From DASXMR01 sp036495525 (GTDB lineage: Bacteria; Actinomycetota; Actinomycetes; Streptosporangiales; Streptosporangiaceae): DNA of 64,000 nt. The position numbers were made by a program, and so were the translations under genes. Below the pieces are notes generated by a model. It worked only from the letters and a program-made list of their open reading frames with translations. It did no database searches and had not been told where the DNA came from. Positions 61,907 through 64,000 of the stretch are shown here, one piece after another. The stretch is taken from NCBI GenBank assembly GCA_036495525.1, contig DASXMR010000023.1:124001-188000 (forward strand). The letters run 5' to 3'. Within the stretch, counting starts at the first letter, position 1. Each line of letters starts with the position of its first letter.

Positions 61907-62976
61907 AAACCATCCTCGTCTCGGCGGGTGTCTCGCTGCTGCTGGCGCTGTTCGGCACCCCGCTGGCGATCAGGTTCTTCATCAGCCGCGGCTACGGCCA
62001 GCCGATCCGGGAGGACGGCCCGGCCGGGCACAAGATCAAGCACGGCACGCCGACCATGGGCGGCACCGTCATCGTCATCGCCGCCCTGATTGGCTACCTG
62101 GTCGGGCACCTGGCGACCGACGACCCGATGTCCTCCTCCGGGCTGCTGGTGCTCGGCCTGATGACCGGTCTCGGCGCGGTCGGGTTCATCGACGACTTCA
62201 TCAAGATCACCAAGCAGACCAGCCTTGGCCTGCGCAGCGGAGCCAAGCTGGCCGGGCAGTTCGTGATCGGCGCGCTGTTCGCGATCGAGGTGCTGCGCCA
62301 CCCGGACGGCTTCGCGCTGACCCCGGCTGACGCGCACGTCTCGTTCCTGCGCGACGTGGGGCCTGCCATCGGGGTGCTGCCGTTCGTGCTGTGGATCGTG
62401 ATCATGATCGCGGGCACGTCCAACGCGGTGAACCTCACCGATGGCCTGGACGGCCTCGCCACCGGGTCGTCCATCCTGGTGCTCGCCGCCTACGTCCTGA
62501 TCTCGATCTGGCAGGAGCGCAACGACTGCACCATCGCGCTGACCCAGAAGTGCTACGCCATCGCCAGCCCGCTCGACCTCGCCGTGGTCGCCGCCGTGGT
62601 ACTCGGCGCGTGCTTCGGCTTCCTGTGGTGGAACGCGCCGACCGCCAGGATCTTCATGGGCGACACCGGCTCGCTCGCGCTCGGCGGCGTGCTGGCCGGG
62701 CTCGCCGTGACCACCAAGACCCAGCTGCTGCTGGTCGTCCTCGGCGGACTGTTCGTGATCATCGCGCTGTCGGACATCATCCAGGTGAGCGTCTTCAAGG
62801 TGACCAGGATCAGGACCGGTAAAGGGGTCCGTGTCTTCAAGATGGCGCCCTTGCAGCACCACTTCGAGATGCTCGGCTGGGAAGCCACCACGATCGTGAT
62901 CAGGTTCTGGCTGGTCGCTGGCCTGTTCGTGGCGCTCGGGCTGGGGATCTTCTACGTGGAGTGGCTGCCGGGCTGA
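61903..62976 (+). CDS. mraY: Phospho-N-acetylmuramoyl-pentapeptide transferase MraY
   Basis: Makes lipid I by attaching the sugar-peptide to undecaprenyl phosphate. About ten membrane segments; catalytic motifs NLTDGLDGLATG, FMGDTGSLALGG and PLQHHFEMLGW are intact. Length is 357 aa. It is followed not by murD but by a 311-base gap and a tiny ORF before ftsW. Confidence 0.96.
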   Translation: MKTILVSAGVSLLLALFGTPLAIRFFISRGYGQPIREDGPAGHKIKHGTPTMGGTVIVIAALIGYLVGHLATDDPMSSSGLLVLGLMTGLGAVGFIDDFIKITKQTSLGLRSGAKLAGQFVIGALFAIEVLRHPDGFALTPADAHVSFLRDVGPAIGVLPFVLWIVIMIAGTSNAVNLTDGLDGLATGSSILVLAAYVLISIWQERNDCTIALTQKCYAIASPLDLAVVAAVVLGACFGFLWWNAPTARIFMGDTGSLALGGVLAGLAVTTKTQLLLVVLGGLFVIIALSDIIQVSVFKVTRIRTGKGVRVFKMAPLQHHFEMLGWEATTIVIRFWLVAGLFVALGLGIFYVEWLPG

Positions 62977-62993
62977 GCCATGCCCGGCAGGCC

Positions 62994-63013
62994 GGCCAGG
63001 TCCTGGCCTGGCC
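62994..63013 (+). terminator. Hairpin after mraY
   Basis: GGCCAGG and CCTGGCC form a 7-bp stem with a 6-base loop, 18 bases after the mraY stop. No U-tract follows. It may end or lessen transcription before ftsW. Confidence 0.4.
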
Positions 63014-63123
63014 AGTGACCCACGCGGCCGGCCACGGTCCTGCCCTGGCAGATTCCCTAGGCTCTGTCGCGACACGCGCCGGATGTCCCGGTCGCTGCCG
63101 CTGCCGGCCCGGACACTGATGTC

Positions 63124-63291
63124 ATGGATTTGATCGTGGGGGCGGTCAAGCGGCTGGCGGAGCCGGCCGGCCCGGTGCTGCCATGGCCGGCGCCGGCATC
63201 CTCAGGTGAGTCCGGCGGCCGCGCAGCTGGCAGGAGATTCGCCCGACCCGCCGTGCTGGCCGGCGTGGCCACCTGGCTGGCCGGGCGATGA
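63124..63291 (+). CDS. 55-aa ORF between mraY and ftsW, in place of murD
   Basis: MDLIVGAVKRLAEPAG and then a Pro/Ala/Gly-rich stretch ending VLAGVATWLAGR, with the stop overlapping the ftsW start (ATGA). The overlap is typical of coupled genes in this cluster, but no good ribosome-binding site precedes the ATG. It has no similarity to MurD that I can see, so it is either a small new gene or noncoding remainder. Confidence 0.35.
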   Translation: MDLIVGAVKRLAEPAGPVLPWPAPASSGESGGRAAGRRFARPAVLAGVATWLAGR

Positions 63292-64000
63292 GCGCGCCGC
63301 CCCGCCAGGCGGACAGTGACGCCCCCGCATCCGGATCGCGGGAAGCCGCCCGGCCGCGTGGCCGGGCAGGGACCAGCCGCTGGCCGGCCGCAGGCCGCCT
63401 GCCTGGCCTGCTGGAGCTGCTCGACCGCCCGCTGGCCTCCTATTACCTGGTGCTCGGCATCACTGTGCTGCTGCTCGCGCTCGGGCTGGTGATGGTGCTG
63501 TCCACCACGTCGGCCTACGCGCTGTATTACGGCGGCCAGCCGTTCGCCAGCTTCTCCAAGCAGCTGCTCGGTGCGGCTGCCGGGCTGCCGCTGATGTGGC
63601 TGCTGGCCAAGGCGCCGCCGGCGCTGTTCCGGGCCGCCGCCTACCCGCTGATGGCGATCTCGGTGGTCAGCCTTGTGCTGGTGCTCGCCGTCGGCCAGAC
63701 CGTCGACGGCGCCGAGCGCTGGATCCAGGTCGGCGGCCTGCAGCTGCAGCCCTCGGAGCTGGCCAAGCTCGCGTTCCTGATCTGGGGCGCCGACCTGCTC
63801 GCCCGCAAGGACCGGCTGCGGCTGCTCACCGACTGGCGGCAGCTGCTGATACCGCTGCTGCCCGGCGCCGTCGTGCTGTGCCTGCTGGTCATGCTGGGCC
63901 AGGACCTCGGCACGACCTTCATCCTGCTGGTGATCTTCCTTTCGCTGCTATGGGTCATCGGCGCCCCGCTGCGGCTGTTCGCCGGCATGCTCGCGATGCT
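63288..64000 (+). CDS. ftsW: Lipid II polymerase FtsW (3' end outside window)
   Basis: SEDS-family septal glycosyltransferase. The 237 residues visible include a basic start (about 45 residues), several membrane segments, and family motifs VMVLSTTSAYA, GAERWIQVGGLQLQPSELAKLAFLIW and MLGQDLGTTFILL. The ATG at 63288 follows a 4-bp overlap with the preceding small ORF. The gene continues past 64000. Confidence 0.94.
   Translation, partial: MSAPPRQADSDAPASGSREAARPRGRAGTSRWPAAGRLPGLLELLDRPLASYYLVLGITVLLLALGLVMVLSTTSAYALYYGGQPFASFSKQLLGAAAGLPLMWLLAKAPPALFRAAAYPLMAISVVSLVLVLAVGQTVDGAERWIQVGGLQLQPSELAKLAFLIWGADLLARKDRLRLLTDWRQLLIPLLPGAVVLCLLVMLGQDLGTTFILLVIFLSLLWVIGAPLRLFAGMLAM

Overview
The window is very GC-rich chromosomal DNA with gene-dense, frequently 4-bp-overlapping operons and many GTG/TTG starts. 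The gene content points to an actinomycete (Actinomycetota; perhaps near Streptosporangiales, which is an inference with low confidence). Supporting signs are a helicase-motif-less PriA, an ECF42-type sigma factor beside a DGPF protein, a SigB/F-type sigma factor, DUF3040 and DUF2786 proteins, a class F sortase, an F420-type LLM oxidoreductase, an IdeR/DtxR iron box, a MurE with the meso-DAP motif, and the order priA-def-fmt-rsmB...rpe-rib, aroC-aroK-aroB-aroQ...pepQ-efp-nusB and mraZ-rsmH-ftsL-ftsI-murE-murF-mraY-ftsW. No tRNA, rRNA, CRISPR array, insertion sequence or prophage was recognised.

Layout. 1-6.7 kb: priA (5' end cut by the window), an unknown protein, def, fmt, rsmB. 6.8-10.0 kb (minus): a bifunctional penicillin-binding protein and a DUF2786 protein. 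10.1-12.7 kb: rpe, a DGPF protein and a frameshifted ECF42 sigma factor. 12.7-19.6 kb: the most unusual block. A protein fusing a sugar-type ABC ATPase to GAF domains and a soluble histidine kinase is followed by an overlapping OmpR-type response regulator, a promoter region with direct repeats, and a complete xylose/ribose-type ABC transporter (lipoprotein, single-domain ATPase, permease). 19.6-22.3 kb: FMN riboswitch, ribE, ribBA, ribH (no ribD). 22.3-27.0 kb (minus): an SRPBCC protein and an iron ABC transporter operon led by a small lipoprotein and an IdeR box. 27.2-29.1 kb: XdhC and a MobA-like nucleotidyltransferase. 29.1-34.7 kb: aldose epimerase, sortase, two unknown linked proteins, an SseB-like protein and a small anchored exported protein. 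35.0-38.3 kb: shikimate operon. 38.5-47.8 kb: LLM oxidoreductase, glycosyltransferase, SigB/F sigma, NDH-2, Xaa-Pro peptidase, EF-P, NusB, PIG-L deacetylase, DinB. 48.0-53.4 kb: DUF3040 protein, then (minus) a MoxR/DUF58/transglutaminase operon. 53.7-64.0 kb: the division and cell wall cluster, ending inside ftsW.

How the parts work together. Much of the window is housekeeping: translation start and formyl-Met processing, riboflavin, chorismate, and peptidoglycan synthesis with its MraZ-controlled promoter. The candidate new system is the ABC-GAF-histidine kinase/response regulator/sugar transporter cassette. It looks as if one half-transporter-like ATPase has been made part of a sensor, so that transporter state could be read out as phosphorylation. 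Other points of note are the missing ribD and murD at their usual places, an EF-P with a changed tip loop, and regulatory sites that can be read base by base (IdeR box over a -10, four 10-bp-spaced MraZ boxes, an FMN riboswitch with a Shine-Dalgarno-hiding hairpin).
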